64,000 bases of DNA from Panagrolaimus kolymaensis. Its lineage: Eukaryota > Nematoda > Chromadorea > Rhabditida > Panagrolaimidae. The notes under the pieces were generated by a model. It was given only the letters and a program-made list of their open reading frames with translations. It was not told where the DNA came from and ran no database searches. The translations under genes and the position numbers were made by a program. Of this stretch, positions 52,348 through 64,000 are shown in pieces. Each line of letters begins with the position of its first letter. Position 1 is the stretch's first letter. The stretch is from contig JAJQJQ010000003.1 of the NCBI GenBank assembly GCA_028622995.1, forward strand, positions 8,184,001 to 8,248,000. Direction: 5' to 3'.

Positions 52348-53333
52348 GTTATTTGATGAGCGAACAACGAAGACGACCAAAATTGAAACGCGAAAAAATG
52401 AAGTAAAAAATTTTATGAGTGATTTTTTTGCTTATATACCAAAATCAAGAATCATTCTGTTTTCATGCAAATTTTCTCTTTATTTTTCATCATTTTGCAA
52501 AGTTGTATTTATCTAATATTTTTTTGTTATGTTTTTACCTTTATTGCTGGAGCTTTGGTGGAAACAAATTTGTACTATTTTTCACGTAATTTTAGAGATA
52601 CGGCTTTAAATAAAAAAAACTATTGCTTTTAGTTCTTGTAAGTATTCGATTCCTTTTATCTGAGCAAAACTTTGCTTTCCTCACAAATTTTAAACTAGCT
52701 GGAATTTATTACAAGGAGGATCAAGAAAAATTTATTAAAATTTCCAAAGAATGGTGTCAAGAACATGCAATGTAAAAGTAAATATGCACGTTGTTATTAT
52801 CGCCACCGATGTTAAACAGAACAAAAGTGTTGTTTTAAAGTGACTAAAAGTTGAAATAAAGCTACGAAACTGGTATCTTTTTTGCATTTATTGTTTAATT
52901 TTATAAGCAACATTATTATAATTCTTTTTATTAACTATTTCAAAAAAAATTGCTTGCTAAAAAATTAAGATTTTAAAAAAAAATATATTAAATACAGAAA
53001 GCTATTTATTAAACAAATGAAAGGGCATGTGGCATATTAAAATTTTAAAAGCACTTTAATAAAGGTAAATCCCTCAATAATAATCCTTTGCTTCGATTAA
53101 TTATGATTCGACAGATTATTTAAAAAGATTATTTCTTGGTAGCAAAACTACGCAACTTTTTCACATATTACATTTGGGTTTAATTCTGTCAAAATTATGC
53201 AACAAACTCATTCAAAAAATTTACAAAGATTTATTACTTGAATGACAGAAAAAAGGGTGGTATTTCCCAAAAAAACGTTTTTGGGTTATAGGATTTCCTC
53301 CATTTTTATTTCTCTTTTTTCTTGTTATCACTT
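52348..53333. other. Intergenic, no gene seen
   Basis: 5' flank of the Cys-rich membrane protein gene, A/T-rich. I see nothing else. Confidence 0.45.
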
Positions 53334-53861
53334 AGAAAAATGAAATAAATATCTTTGAATAAATACTTAAAAACTTATTTAAAAAAAGATATGGAGGATT
53401 GTGAAGAAGCAAGTCTCCTCTCAGAAACACGCATTGGTTTTTGCTCTTGAAATGAGTTTTGAACGCGAAAAAAGGAATTGTTGATAAACACTTTTTGGTT
53501 TTAAGCAACAAATTTAGATGCAATTATTACTGATCTTTTTTTAATTTACCACTGAAATTTTACCCATATCGACGACATTAAAACTGCATTCCAAAAAACA
53601 TCAGCTTCATAGCTATTTACAAACACTTTTTTCATTTCGGTTGATTATGTTTCTCTGTTTTTGTGCACAGCACTTTTTCTTTCTCATATTTTTTGAAAAA
53701 CAGTCACTGAAAATCAAAGAAAAACGGAATGAAATAATACTTTTTAAAGATCATTTTCTCACGGCTCAGACAGAACTATTTTCGAAACATTCAAGTTTTA
53801 TTTTGCCGATATTTATTTTTTTTGGATTGAGCACTATTTATTGTAAATTTTTTTTAGGCTT
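53334..53861. repeat. Dispersed direct repeat, copy 2
   Basis: Second copy of the 50346-50908 repeat, same orientation, with several small indels. The block around CACGGCTCAGACAGAACTAT is almost identical between the copies. The pair brackets the Cys-rich membrane protein gene. Confidence 0.7.
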
Positions 53862-54338
53862 TTTCAAAACAATGAAAACACTCATCTTTTTTGTAAAAAA
53901 TCATTGCTTACTGAATTAATTCTAAAGTGATGACTAAATTTTTAACCCTTACTTTGCTTTCTAGAAGCGATTTTTAAAAATAAGCATCCTTGATACCTTG
54001 ATGCACGCTTTTGATTATTCATAAAAAAAATTGGCTTTTAACTAACTCGTGATAAAAATAAACTCGAGTCTAAAATACATACCTAAGCTACGTCAGCGTC
54101 GTCCTGAAACCATCGACCCTCTATTTTTTATTATTGTAAACGATCAAACAAGCTGTTTTTCTTTTTCTTCCACCTTTCAGACCTATATTTATAATTTTTT
54201 TTACCTCCTCCTACTTATTTTTGTTTTTTTTATTTTCTGCCATGGTATAAAAGCTAATAAATGCAAACCTCAAATTAACCATATAAATTAATAAAACCGC
54301 GATAATTTTTATTTAAATAATGATATTGCTTTTTTAAG
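53862..54338. other. Intergenic, no gene seen
   Basis: A T-rich stretch upstream of the possible 61-aa gene. Nothing supported. Confidence 0.4.
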
Positions 54339-54581
54339 ATGGCAAGATTACGTCGAAATAGCGCTGTCTCAAAAAATCTTCACAAACTTGATGCCGCCGA
54401 TGCTGAAAATGACGTGGCTTTAGCTTTAATCATTGAAATCAAACAAAGTTGTAAGTTTTTTTTGTAATAAAACTTATTTTCAAAAAAAACTGTGAAATTA
54501 ATTTTAGCTTCGAATATGGTAATTTTTTTTATTGCTCATCCCATGGATCTCCTCCTCAAGAAATCACATTTATCCGATTAA
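54339..54581 (+). CDS. Possible small two-exon gene (61 aa)
   Basis: The ATG at 54339 follows TTTTTTAAG directly, a likely leader or intron acceptor. Exon 54339-54450 (MARLRRNSAVSKNLHKLDAA, then a helical acidic part) splices through GTAAGT..TTTTAG to 54508-54581, which ends LLLKKSHLSD at TAA. AATAAT/AATAAA-like strings follow near 54700. There is no recognisable domain. It may instead be the 5' end of a non-coding transcript. Confidence 0.35.
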
Positions 54582-54995
54582 ATCCGTTTCTCAGCAATTT
54601 GATATTTGCTTCTCTTTGTTCGAACTTTTTGAGCTCCGCTTATATTAGTGTAGTTTTAGTTAGGTGTTTTTAGAGATCATAAACTGTATATAATGTATAA
54701 ATAATAAATATTTCGAAATTTATTAACAACTAGACTTTGAATTTAAAACAAGAAAAGTCGATTTTACTATAAAATTTGCAAAAATTAGTTAAATTAATTT
54801 TAATTATTGTTTCTTTTTCCACAACCATTTAAAAAAATTTCAATTGAAGCTTCAATTAAACGAAAAGAACCAACACTTCAAAATTTAAACAAACAAATCT
54901 ATGACATTAGTCACAATAAAAATATTATAAAATTTCAATAGAACTTCGAACCAATTAGTCAAGATGAAAACTTTATATAAATAAATGCAAGAAAA

Positions 54996-55339
54996 ATGAC
55001 AATTAATAAATTTTTAATTTTTTGGCCATCCTTGGTTATCGTGGTCCTATTTATTATTGGTATCGTCAACGCGAAGCCTGCTGCTGATACATTCGAAGAA
55101 GAAGCTGCAGAAATATTTCAGCAATATGAAAAAGAAAAAGCAAAACAAAAGAATGAAGAACTTCGAAAAAAATATTCGGGAGCTAGTTGTGGAATTAATA
55201 TATTTGCTTTTATGACCGAAGTTGAACGTAAAAATGTAAGCCTTTTTTGTATCGTAACAAAAGACTTTCTTCACTACTAAACTTTTTGTTTCAGTTTTTT
55301 GGGTTTGAACGAGCTGAAAAAGACACATCTAAAATATAA
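54996..55339 (+). CDS. Small secreted peptide/protein (94 aa)
   Basis: Exons 54996-55235 and 55295-55339, joined in phase 0. A clear signal peptide (hydrophobic core SLVIVVLFIIGIVNA, cleavage likely before KPAAD) precedes a Glu/Lys-rich helix (FEEEAAEIFQQYEKEKAKQK). One cysteine (GASCGIN) follows, then a short C-terminus, FFGFERAEKDTSKI. No family is recognised. The charged mature region contains KK and RKK sites. Upstream sequence near 54960-54990 looks like a short 5' UTR. Confidence 0.55.
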
Positions 55340-55705
55340 CTTTAGCAACTACTCCCACAACTACCACATCACTTCGCAATTAGGCTTAAACTTTATAAAG
55401 TTCTCTAGTCTCGCTTCAGTTCAAAGAGCATAAAAAAATTTAATTCTTGAATAAGCTAAAGTTTACTTTTCATTCCACATTTTTTTATTTGGAAAAAAAC
55501 ATAATAAAATTTTTTGTTATCATTTTTTTTTCTTAATTGATGTTTTACATTTAATGCATGCTTTTACCATTTGCGATAAGAATATCGGATGACTTTTTTT
55601 TACATTAAATTGGTCAACAACAAAAAAGAGGGGTGCATATAAAATAAACTTGGAAATTCTTTTATATTCATAGTTTGTCAAAGTATTTGGGTGAAAGGAA
55701 GCATA

Positions 55706-56181
55706 ATGCTTAAAGTCGTTGTTATTGTTGCCATTCTTGTAGCTGTTATTAATGGCGATTGTCTCTCATGTATTTGTGATCGAGAATCAGTTGGTTGTCA
55801 TGTAAGTCTTCTTCAAAGATGGGCTATTTTAAAAATGAATTAATTTTTATAAAAAAATTTTAGCCGAAATCTTGTGGCTTTGACGTTAACGGAGATGCTT
55901 GTGGCTATTTCCAAATTCATTATGATTATTAAAACGACTGTGGAACACCAGGAAGACGAAATGGAGAATCTATCATTGATGCATGGAAACGTTGTTCGAT
56001 GGATTATGATTGCTCAGTAACTTGCGTAAAAAATTATGTAAAAAGATATGCTCATGATTGCACAGGAGTTGGAGCATGTGAACAAATGAGTCGGCTTCAT
56101 AATGGTGGACCCCAAGGATGTAATAAAGACTCTACCTTGAAATATTGGAATGGAATCAAAAAATGTTGTGGTTGCACATAA
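55706..56181 (+). pseudogene. ilys: Invertebrate-type (i-type) lysozyme with an in-frame stop
   Basis: Exon 1 55706-55801 and exon 2 55864-56181 are in one frame with 138 codons including the terminal stop. The signal peptide MLKVVVIVAILVAVINGD precedes a mature part starting CLSCICDRESVGCHPKSCGFD. The candidate catalytic Glu (in DRES) and Asp (in GFDV) are 12 residues apart, as in characterised i-type lysozymes. The family blocks CGYFQI, NDCG, CSVTCVKNY, HNGGPQGC and KKCCGC are intact. The TAA at 55930-55932 interrupts the frame between HYDY and NDCG, where relatives usually have an aromatic residue. Everything downstream is preserved with all cysteines. It would normally degrade peptidoglycan of food bacteria. 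The stop could mark a very young pseudogene, a null allele, or a sequence error. Confidence 0.85.
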
Positions 56182-57431
56182 ATACATTTGTATTTTTGTT
56201 TCATTAAATTGCGATAATGAATTTTAGTTTTATTATCAATTTCATTTATTATATTTAAAAAACAAATTCAAAATAAACAAAACTTTAAGAAATTCATAAA
56301 AATATCAAAAAAAGAAATAATATAATTATCGAATCAAGGAATCCAAATCTAATGCAAAATACATAGGCAAAAGCTGTAAACAAAAATTTTTTAAATATCA
56401 TTAACAAAAAAAATAATGAAAAAAGAGAAAAGAAAAATTTAGGTAGGAATGTTTTTTTTAGGAGACGACAAACTGCAAACCACGGTAAATAACAAGAACA
56501 ACAACACCAACGTGCTTTTTATTTAAAATTATTATTAATACTCTAATTGTAAGCAAATAAGTTGGCTGAGATTTTAATATGTATTTTTTTTATAATTTTC
56601 GAGGAGCGAGAATGTGATTGATGCGGTAGTAAAAATAACAATACTGAAACAGAAGGGAAAGAAAGAGTGATAATACTAAAAATAATATACATAATTTTTT
56701 TTTTTGTAAAAATAAAACAAAAAATGCACAAAATTGTAATCGCACAACACAGACAAAGAATTATTACTGACAAATAAAAAGATAATAAAGTGAAATGAAT
56801 AGAATGATGCAATATGAGAACTATAAAAATTAAAAAAAATACTGAGGCTTTTTTTGGAAGAAGTTGTAATACCTTTTTTAATAATAAAAAAATATCCTGA
56901 ATTTTAATATCAATCAATCTGAGAGGAAAAGGAGGAAGAAAAAAAGTTATTAAATAAAATAATTTCAATGTTAATGGTTTTTATAATAAAAAAAAGTAAA
57001 GGAAAAAAGGCTAATAACTCAATTTAATGGTTATGGCTTGAACACTGAACCAATCTTTGGATAATCAAATGAATGAATATTTTCAAATAAAAAAATTAAT
57101 GTTTTGAGAAACCAAGGACTGGGCAGACAAGGAACAAAAAGTGGAAGGAATTTAGGAAAAACGTGAGAAAAAAAATTATTATGCAAAACTTCAAAGTTTA
57201 AAAATGCCATTTTTTGACGAAAAAAATTATTAACAAAAAATTTGATTAGGAATAGAAATAATTTTTTTGCCAAATAAAATATATTTTTTGCTTTAAAAAA
57301 GTAAAATAAGGTGTTTTAATTGACCGGAATTATGATGCCAAAGAAGTAATATCACACCGCTGCAGCTAATAATTATTAAACATTGCTTTGGTTTTAGTCA
57401 CTTTCTCAATCGTTGTCCAATAAAAATTATT
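56182..57431. other. Intergenic, no gene seen
   Basis: A/T-rich flank between the lysozyme and zinc-finger 3' ends. Minus-strand frames at 56543-56968 are Ile/Leu/Phe-rich low complexity. Confidence 0.45.
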
Positions 57432-59683
57432 CTAAACTCGGCAATAACCTTTAATTTCATTTAATAATTCAGAAATTTGTGGATTTAACAATTCTATTCC
57501 TGCTGCAGCTTCGGCAAATTTAGATGTACAAGTTTCAATATTTCGAAGACGTTCTTTATAAATTTTTAATTTATTTTCATTCTCATTTTTATTATTTCTT
57601 TCCACCATTGTTGTTGTATCATTTCCACTTCCACTTGTGTGAGAATCAGATACAGCAGGGGATAATTGATTTTGTTCTGACATGCCACATTCGCTTTCAC
57701 TATTTTTCTTTTCATCAAAATCCATTGTTATCGTTGCCGTTGCCGTTGTTGTGTTTGTTGTTTGAATCACAGGAACTTCAAGTAAACCCTTTGAGGAAGA
57801 ATTTGTTGTCGTCGATAGATTCAAAGCTTCAACAGTTTGAAGTTGTCGAGGTCGATTAGCTTTTCGCTTATTTTTACGAGTACCAGAGTCTCCATTATTA
57901 TTTGAATCATTTGGGTTAAATATACTCGAAGAACTTAAGTCTCCACCTTTCATGGAATGATCCATAATTTGACTGGGCGAAGTTGAAGGTTCAGAAGTTT
58001 CATGGTCGATTTTCATTAATTTCACTGAACAAGCATCGATACTTGGCGAAGATGAAACTCTTTTGCGACGAAGCAATTCCTCCGCGGCTGCTACAGCTAA
58101 AGCACTGGGTTTAGGAGTAACTGGATGCTCATTTTTGATTTGTGAGAAAGGATTATTTGCCATCCATTGTGCAATGAATTCAGCAGCGGGCACTCGATTA
58201 TTCATGGATTCCGCTGCAGCTTTCATATTATTTTGCTTTTCTTGGGCGCATTTCATTAAATTTATTTGAGTTAATAAAGCTAAAAAATTAAAAAATGATA
58301 AAGAAAAAGATAAGAAAAATTAATTATTACCGTGAAGGTTTGCGGGAGATTGCAACACTGGATTTGTAAGGGCTGCAATTTGTAAATGCGCTGGAACTCC
58401 ATTCAAAATATTATTGGCTGTGGGAGTGGGCATTTCTCTTTCACTTGGAGAAATTGAATCTCTTGGATCTGGCGGGCTTGATGATGGAGTATTATGGAAA
58501 ATTTCTGGATTATATGGGTCATCTAAAATATTTTGGGTTAAAAGTTTCTTAATTTAAAAAAAGTAACAGAAAGGTTTACCTCCTTCAGCAAAACTTCGAG
58601 CAAGTACCGCAACATCTCCAGGTTTTCCAGTTTTAGCTAAACTTGTGGTATGAAGGTGAAGGCTAGTTTTATCGGGGAATGCCCAATTACAACATCGACA
58701 CATAAACATTCTTGCAATTTGATGATTTCGCATCATATGGGATCGTAGAGTTTCATTACCTGAAAATAATATTTTTTAAATCAAAAATTAATCAATAATA
58801 TAGATTTTTTCTTTGAAGAAATTTTTAAATAAATCGTTTTCAAACTAAATATGTCAAGTATGCGTTTTAAAAAATCATGCAACTTTTTTTACATTCTTTT
58901 TCGCTATGTTGTTTGCTAACCAACTTTGTTTTTATTCTTCCTTCTTTGATTTGTTAGTCTTATGAAAAAACTTGTAAACAATCTTATACAGGATCTTTTG
59001 CTTGTTTTGGTTTTTTTTTTGCAAGCCATCTGTTGAATGAATAAAAAAACGAACTTTTTTGTTCTAATATATCAAGGCTAAAGCAAATTGAAAAGCAAGT
59101 AGCGATCAACGCTCATCGAAAATATGTAAGTGTAGCAAAGCAATACTTTTTCTTTCCATTTTCTTCGACCTTGGCACAATCGAAAAAAAAATGGAAGAGC
59201 CTTTAGGAATATCACGCTGTGTGCTGCTACCTTTTTTTTTAAATCGGTTTTTTATGGCACATGCGATACTTTTATTTTTTGAAAGCACCAATTTACGAAG
59301 AAAAAAAAAGATGCTACTGCGTGATCTTGTCGCCGTCGTCGTTTTATGGCTTTAATATACCATTTACGAAAAAAATAAAATAAAATCGGGGCCATGGAAA
59401 GTTTTTTTTATTAAAGCATTAAAAAATTGAAAGTCAAACGGTTAATATAAAAAATGGAGACCAAAACTTACTTGAAATTTCTTGATTGCATTGCATACAT
59501 AAATAACTTTTAAAATGGGCTTGCATACGATGTCGTGAAAGACTGGATGAATGACAAAATATTTTTCCACATACCGAACATGGAAATTGGCCTGAAATAT
59601 TTTTTGTTTTAAAATTACGAATTTTCTAAGGAAAGATTTTTACCTTTTAAATCTGGCCGTTTTAATTCACTTCGATATGGCAT
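57432..59683 (-). CDS. C2H2 zinc-finger protein (459 aa)
   Basis: Exons 59683-59644, 59591-59472, 58759-58580, 58522-58331 and 58279-57432, all in phase. A short N-terminus (MPYRSELKRPDLKG) leads to three Cys2His2-type fingers at about residues 15-100: FPCSVCGKIFCHSSSLSRHRMQ, then YLCMQCNQ..LRSHMMRNH, then FMCRCCNWAFPDKTSLHLH. The rest is Ser/Thr/Asn-rich with a basic patch (RKNKRKANRPRQ, a likely nuclear signal) and a C-terminal helix (LRNIETCTSKFAEAAAGIEL). It is probably a DNA-binding nuclear regulator. The third finger's CRCC spacing and the short finger array look nematode-typical, but I cannot name the orthologue with confidence. Intron 2 (59471-58760) is unusually long for this window, about 710 nt. 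Confidence 0.88.
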
Positions 59684-62600
59684 CTCACTGTAAGCTATTG
59701 GCGACAGTTTGGCAAAATATCTTCGTTATTTCAAAATTTTAAAAACCAAACCAGCTTTTTTATTTTTAGAAAGCAGAAACACTGCAAACTTTTTAGCTTC
59801 AAAAAGTTGTTGAACACAGATCAAAATAGGAGACGAAGAAAAAAAATGCGTAAGCCGAATCAATTAAACCCGATTGCGTCAAATATATTTTTTTTCAATG
59901 CAGCCAATAGTGTTTGATGAGTTTGAAACCTAAAATAAATATTATGTTTTTAATTATTTTTGTTTATTTTTTTAAAGAAAAGGCAACAATTTCTAAAAAC
60001 TCGAAAAAAATGAAACGAAAAACACGGTTATGAAACAACAAGAAGCAAAAAAAGTGAAAAGCTAATATATATTTGTAAAATACACATAAAAAATCGGACA
60101 AAAGGTCAGAAAAATATTAGTGAAAAAAATATGACTATGAAAAGCTTCTTTGCAGCATTAAAATATCCATCCAAAATTGGTCACATTGAAGCTACCGCGA
60201 AAGGTTACAAAAAAAAATGAGAGTGACTATACAAATGTAAGGGCACTTTTTTGTTTTCGAGCTATTGTTAGCTATCTCATTCGCTCATTCTCGAACCTAT
60301 TCATTTGAACTCTCATGCGCGCCATCGTCCGAAGAGGTAGTGGCGTCAAATTCAAAACAATATCACTTTTTATTTTTCGGCATTATTTTTTTTTTGTTTT
60401 ATAGTCAGCTTTGTTGTTTTTAAAGTGAAGCCGACTTCCGTTCCAAAAAAAAAAAACAAGGAGTACAATAACAACTATTACTTCCTTTCTGCGCAAAGGA
60501 GAGAGATGGGAAAAAGGAAATAAGAAAAAAAGAAAGAAGATCACATTGACTGGATTGTTAAAAGCCGCCGATCAAGGACGATCGTCGCCAACATTTTCTT
60601 AGACATGGGTTTTGTGTGCAGCTATGTTGCTTGATGCATGCGCAAGAAATAAAAATATTATGTGTAGCTCCAGCATAAAATAGCAATAGCAGCATCTTTT
60701 AAAGTCACGAATGAAAGAAAAAAAATTGCGATGGGGAAGGGAAGCAGCGCCCCTGTGGCGTCAGCAACAGAAGTGGCAAGCAAGCCGCAGTAGCATGGAA
60801 TAGGCCGATGAAAAAGATCGAGTTGATGTTTGTGGATTTCAACGCTGACCTAGATTGACCTGAAAGCCGCGCGGCTGGCTACTTCTCAAAATCTTTCCTT
60901 CATTTTTCTTTTTTTTTTCAATCGTCTAAAATTGCGGACAGCCTTAAAGCTCTCTGTCGACGCTCCTTATTTGTCGTCGTCGTTGTCGCTCATAAGAAAA
61001 ATAAAGAAGTGTTCAAAAAGGCATATTTTTATTGTCACGTTTTTAACGCAACAAAATCTTAAAATTTAAAAAGCTTTTTTAAGAAAATTTTAATGAAAAA
61101 ATGACAAATAATAAAAAGAATTAAATTTTGTTTTAATTAAAAAAAGAAAATATATATATAAAAATATAGTTAGTTTATTTGGCATTTTTTCTTGATCATG
61201 AAAAGAGAGATATATAAAAAAGGTAAATGGATAAGAGCTTGTCAACTATATTTTTGCTCTCTAAAAGACAAAAGTAGCAAACCTAACAAACAAAAAAAGA
61301 ATGCAGGCGGAGCAATAAAAAAAAGAGAACGGTTTTGTCCTTCTTCTTTTCTAACTTAAGGTAAGATAAAAATCTTGCATTCAATCGAAAAAGCTATATT
61401 TCGCCGTTAAACTATATTAATGATTATGAAGGAGAAGAAGAAAAAAAGAAGATGCATGAGTGAGCGAGCAGCGGTTTGTCGAAAAGGGAAAAAAATAAAA
61501 GATTCGCTTCACCTTGCGACGTCTTCGTTTTTCTCGTCAAACAGTACGGTTTTTTTCTTGAATGATTGAAAGCAGCAGAAATGTGAAAGATGAAGGGAAG
61601 AAGAAGAAAATAGTCCGAGCTGCAGAAGTAGTACCACATTAGTTAGTAGCAACTAACCAAAACCGCTGACGGAAATAAGGAGGCAGCTCTTTCTCTTTCT
61701 TGTCTCTTCTTCTTTTCCTCTGAAGGCATGCATGCATTTTTATTCAGACAGCTCCGCCGCAAAATGCATTGAACGAAGAGAAAAAGATTTTAACTTGCTT
61801 CCTTTTCCATTTTTGTCATTTTTTTTATTTCTTCTTCCGAAAAAGGTGCGCAAGGCCGAGAGCCATTCTCTATTGTGTGATCGTTAGAAACGATTTTGTT
61901 GTATGATGTCCTTGAAGCTTTTGCTACTAGTGCTGCTGCTGTTTTTGTTGTTGCTAAAAAAACTTATAAGACGCTCCGATCTCTGCCACCACCATCTTAG
62001 CTTTTTATTTTTTTGTATAGTTCGTGAGCGTTGTTTTCATTCATTCTTTCTATTTTTCTTTCTCTCTCAATGAGCTAATCCCAAAAAATTGATGGCAATA
62101 GTGAATCACCTTTTTTTCTCTCAAGTGAATTAAAAAAACGATTATGGAAATTAAAAGTCAAAAAAGTGCATAAAATTGCTTTTGTAAAAAATAAAAGAAT
62201 AAACTTAGATGACTCAAGTTTTAGGGAAATTAATAGTAAGTAAAAATCAGTAAAGTAGTAGCATCTCAAAAAATAGCAAATAGCCACCGTAGTTTATAAA
62301 ATAGAAAAAAATCGTGCTTGGTTGCTTGCTTTTTGTTAAGTGAAGAAGGGATTTGTCGCTCAATCGACCGACAACCCTCAAAAAGAAGTTTTAAGTTTTC
62401 AAGTGGCTACTACTACCGCAATAATAATATTGCCGATGAAATCATCATCATTGCTTTTCTTTGCAACAATAAAAAAACGACGACCCCAAGAAATTGTGAA
62501 GAAGAAACAGAAAAAGAAAGGGAACGTAATGCTCATAAAATTTTAAGTTTGAGTTTTTTTAGCGAGCGAACAAGCAAGCAAGCAACGACAGCAATTGATG

Positions 62601-64000
62601 GAGTGAAGTTAGTCAGATATATATATATTTTATTTCGGTAAGTGTGTTATATTATGTTATACATATTTATTGTTGATGATGATAGCTGTTATGTAAACAT
62701 CACCCAGATAGCAGCAGCCAACAACGATGCAAAAGCGCGAATTGAGTAGTTAAAAAAATTTATAACAACACGATCGCGCTTTTTTTTATTTAAAGAAGTT
62801 TAAGAAGCAAAGAAAAAATTCAATTAGTTTCCTTTAAAAAAATAAAATCACTTATTTTTTTTAATAGCAAGGATAAAAGCGCGAAATACAAAAATGACAA
62901 AAAAATTTGAGATACAAAAAGCTCAAAAAAAGGAGGAAGAGAAGAGAGTGAAAAAACCATAGTTTTTTTGTAAAAAGCCTATGCTGCATAAGCAGCAGCA
63001 AGTGGACAAAAAAAGAAATTTTTTTTAGTTTGACACAATTGTATCGAAACAAACAATTATGCGCGATGGATGGCATGGATTGTTGTTTGGGAGAGAAGGG
63101 GAAAAACTACACACTACTAAGCCGCAAAAGCACCCGCTTAGCTCTCTTTCCCCAAACATAAAAATAAAAAAATAATAGTAGTGGTGATGATTATGAATCA
63201 GGTAAGCTGGAAAATAAAAAGAAGAGGAGCAGCAAAGTTTTGCTGCTGCTCATCATTCCGAAACATCATTCATTGTTTTTAATGACATGACCAAAAAAAA
63301 ATAGCAAAAAAGCATCATTGATTGAAAAATATAAATTTGGAGTTGATCAACAAAAAAGTAATAAATAAAATCATAATTTTGAATTGTTTCATAACTTTTT
63401 TTAATCCTAGCATAAAAAATCTTAACCCGAAGTTTAAAAAAAATAAAATTGGTTTAAAACTAATTAAAAAATTTTTTTAATCATCTTTCTTACCTTTTTT
63501 TGCTGGACTCCTGTAATGAAATTTATTTTTTTGTTTTTTTTAATTGTTTTTACTTCTCGCTTCCCGCAATTTTTTTCTATTTCTTCCTTTTAGATGCACG
63601 CACACTACCAACACCTTCATCATTATTGGTTAGCTATGTTTGTGCAGCTCGTTCGAGACAGCCAATAGCAGTAGGCGAGAGTAAAAAGAAATGAAAGAAG
63701 CAAGCAAGAAAACAAGCGTCAGCCGTCAGTAAGTAAGTAGTACGTTCGTTCCATTTTTTGCTTCACTTACTATCTATCAACATACAGTATTCTGCGATGC
63801 AAAGCTTTTTCTATTTTCTATGCGATTAAAAAATAAAAAAAGTTGACCTATGCTTTGTTGTTGCTTCTTTACTTTTTACTAAAAAGGGAGAAATGGAAGA
63901 AAACTTTTTTTTCGAAATCGTAATATTTTATTTTTTTCTAAAAAAATGATTATTGACGATATATTTCAATTGTTGCGAGATGATGAATGATGAGAGAAAT
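59684..64000. other. Gene-poor stretch to the right end
   Basis: 5' flank of the zinc-finger gene plus GAA/CTT-rich low-complexity DNA. An open frame to a possible donor (CG|GTAAGT) at about 62640 and an ATG right after TTTTAG at 63593 might be untranslated or first exons of genes beyond the window. Neither has enough support to call. A patch near 60700-60960 is less AT-rich but not coding in any frame I could follow. Confidence 0.45.

Noticed and set aside
62318..62641. ORF ending at a possible donor (CG|GTAAGT)
   Set aside because: It begins with a non-ATG codon, has biased composition and no downstream exon in the window; at best an untranslated exon.

Overview
The window is AT-rich invertebrate nuclear DNA, most likely from a nematode. 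Genes are cut into exons by short introns (about 45-100 nt) that usually end in TTTTAG. Intergenic DNA is dominated by A/T homopolymers and low-complexity runs. The gene set (FIC-type AMPylase, attractin/TAG-53, wolframin, TMEM184, class B GPCR, Neuralized, i-type lysozyme, EssD-like nucleases) fits a free-living or microbe-eating nematode that is probably not Caenorhabditis. This is an inference from gene content and intron style; no rRNA, tRNA or splice-leader gene was found to confirm it. All gene models were built by hand by joining frames at GT..AG sites. Every exon chain given as intact sums to a multiple of three. Individual boundaries could be off by one base.

Layout. 1.8-3.5 kb (+): FICD/FIC-1 AMPylase. 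3.9-4.6 kb (-): PEBP-family protein, convergent with it. 5.2-6.4 kb (-): broken leucine-rich-repeat gene. 6.6-11.1 kb (-): complete 12-exon attractin homologue (1288 aa). 13.3-15.9 kb (+): TMEM184 with three alternative last exons. 17.3-20.0 kb (+): wolframin (773 aa). 20.2-25.6 kb (-): a cluster of three EssD-like (Endonuclease_NS_2) genes. The secreted member keeps the Gly-His motif. Its two diverged tandem relatives replace the His with Gln, and one of them also appears frameshifted. 27.4-30.6 kb: a mobile-element block made of a 1.6 kb near-perfect inverted repeat, with the same 121-codon ORF in each arm, directly followed by two head-to-tail Helitron-like units. 30.6-40.2 kb: a gene-poor stretch. 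40.2-43.3 kb (+): class B (PDF-receptor-like) GPCR. 44.1-44.9 kb (-): paired-class homeobox gene. 46.0-48.5 kb (-): Neuralized-type E3 ligase with a predicted myristoylated N-terminus. 49.6-49.9 kb (-): a 77-aa two-exon gene. 51.7-52.3 kb (-): Cys-rich membrane-anchored surface protein, lying between two copies of a roughly 550 bp repeat. 54.3-56.2 kb (+): two small genes and an i-type lysozyme with an in-frame stop. 57.4-59.7 kb (-): C2H2 zinc-finger protein. The last 4.3 kb has no gene I can support.

Nothing suggests operons or one shared pathway. Wolframin and FICD both act in ER homeostasis, but they lie 14 kb apart among unrelated genes. The most unusual content is the nuclease-like cluster (one active-looking secreted member plus two His-to-Gln relatives), the mirrored-ORF inverted repeat beside tandem Helitron-like units, the three-way terminal exon choice in TMEM184, and several genes each broken by a single visible lesion.
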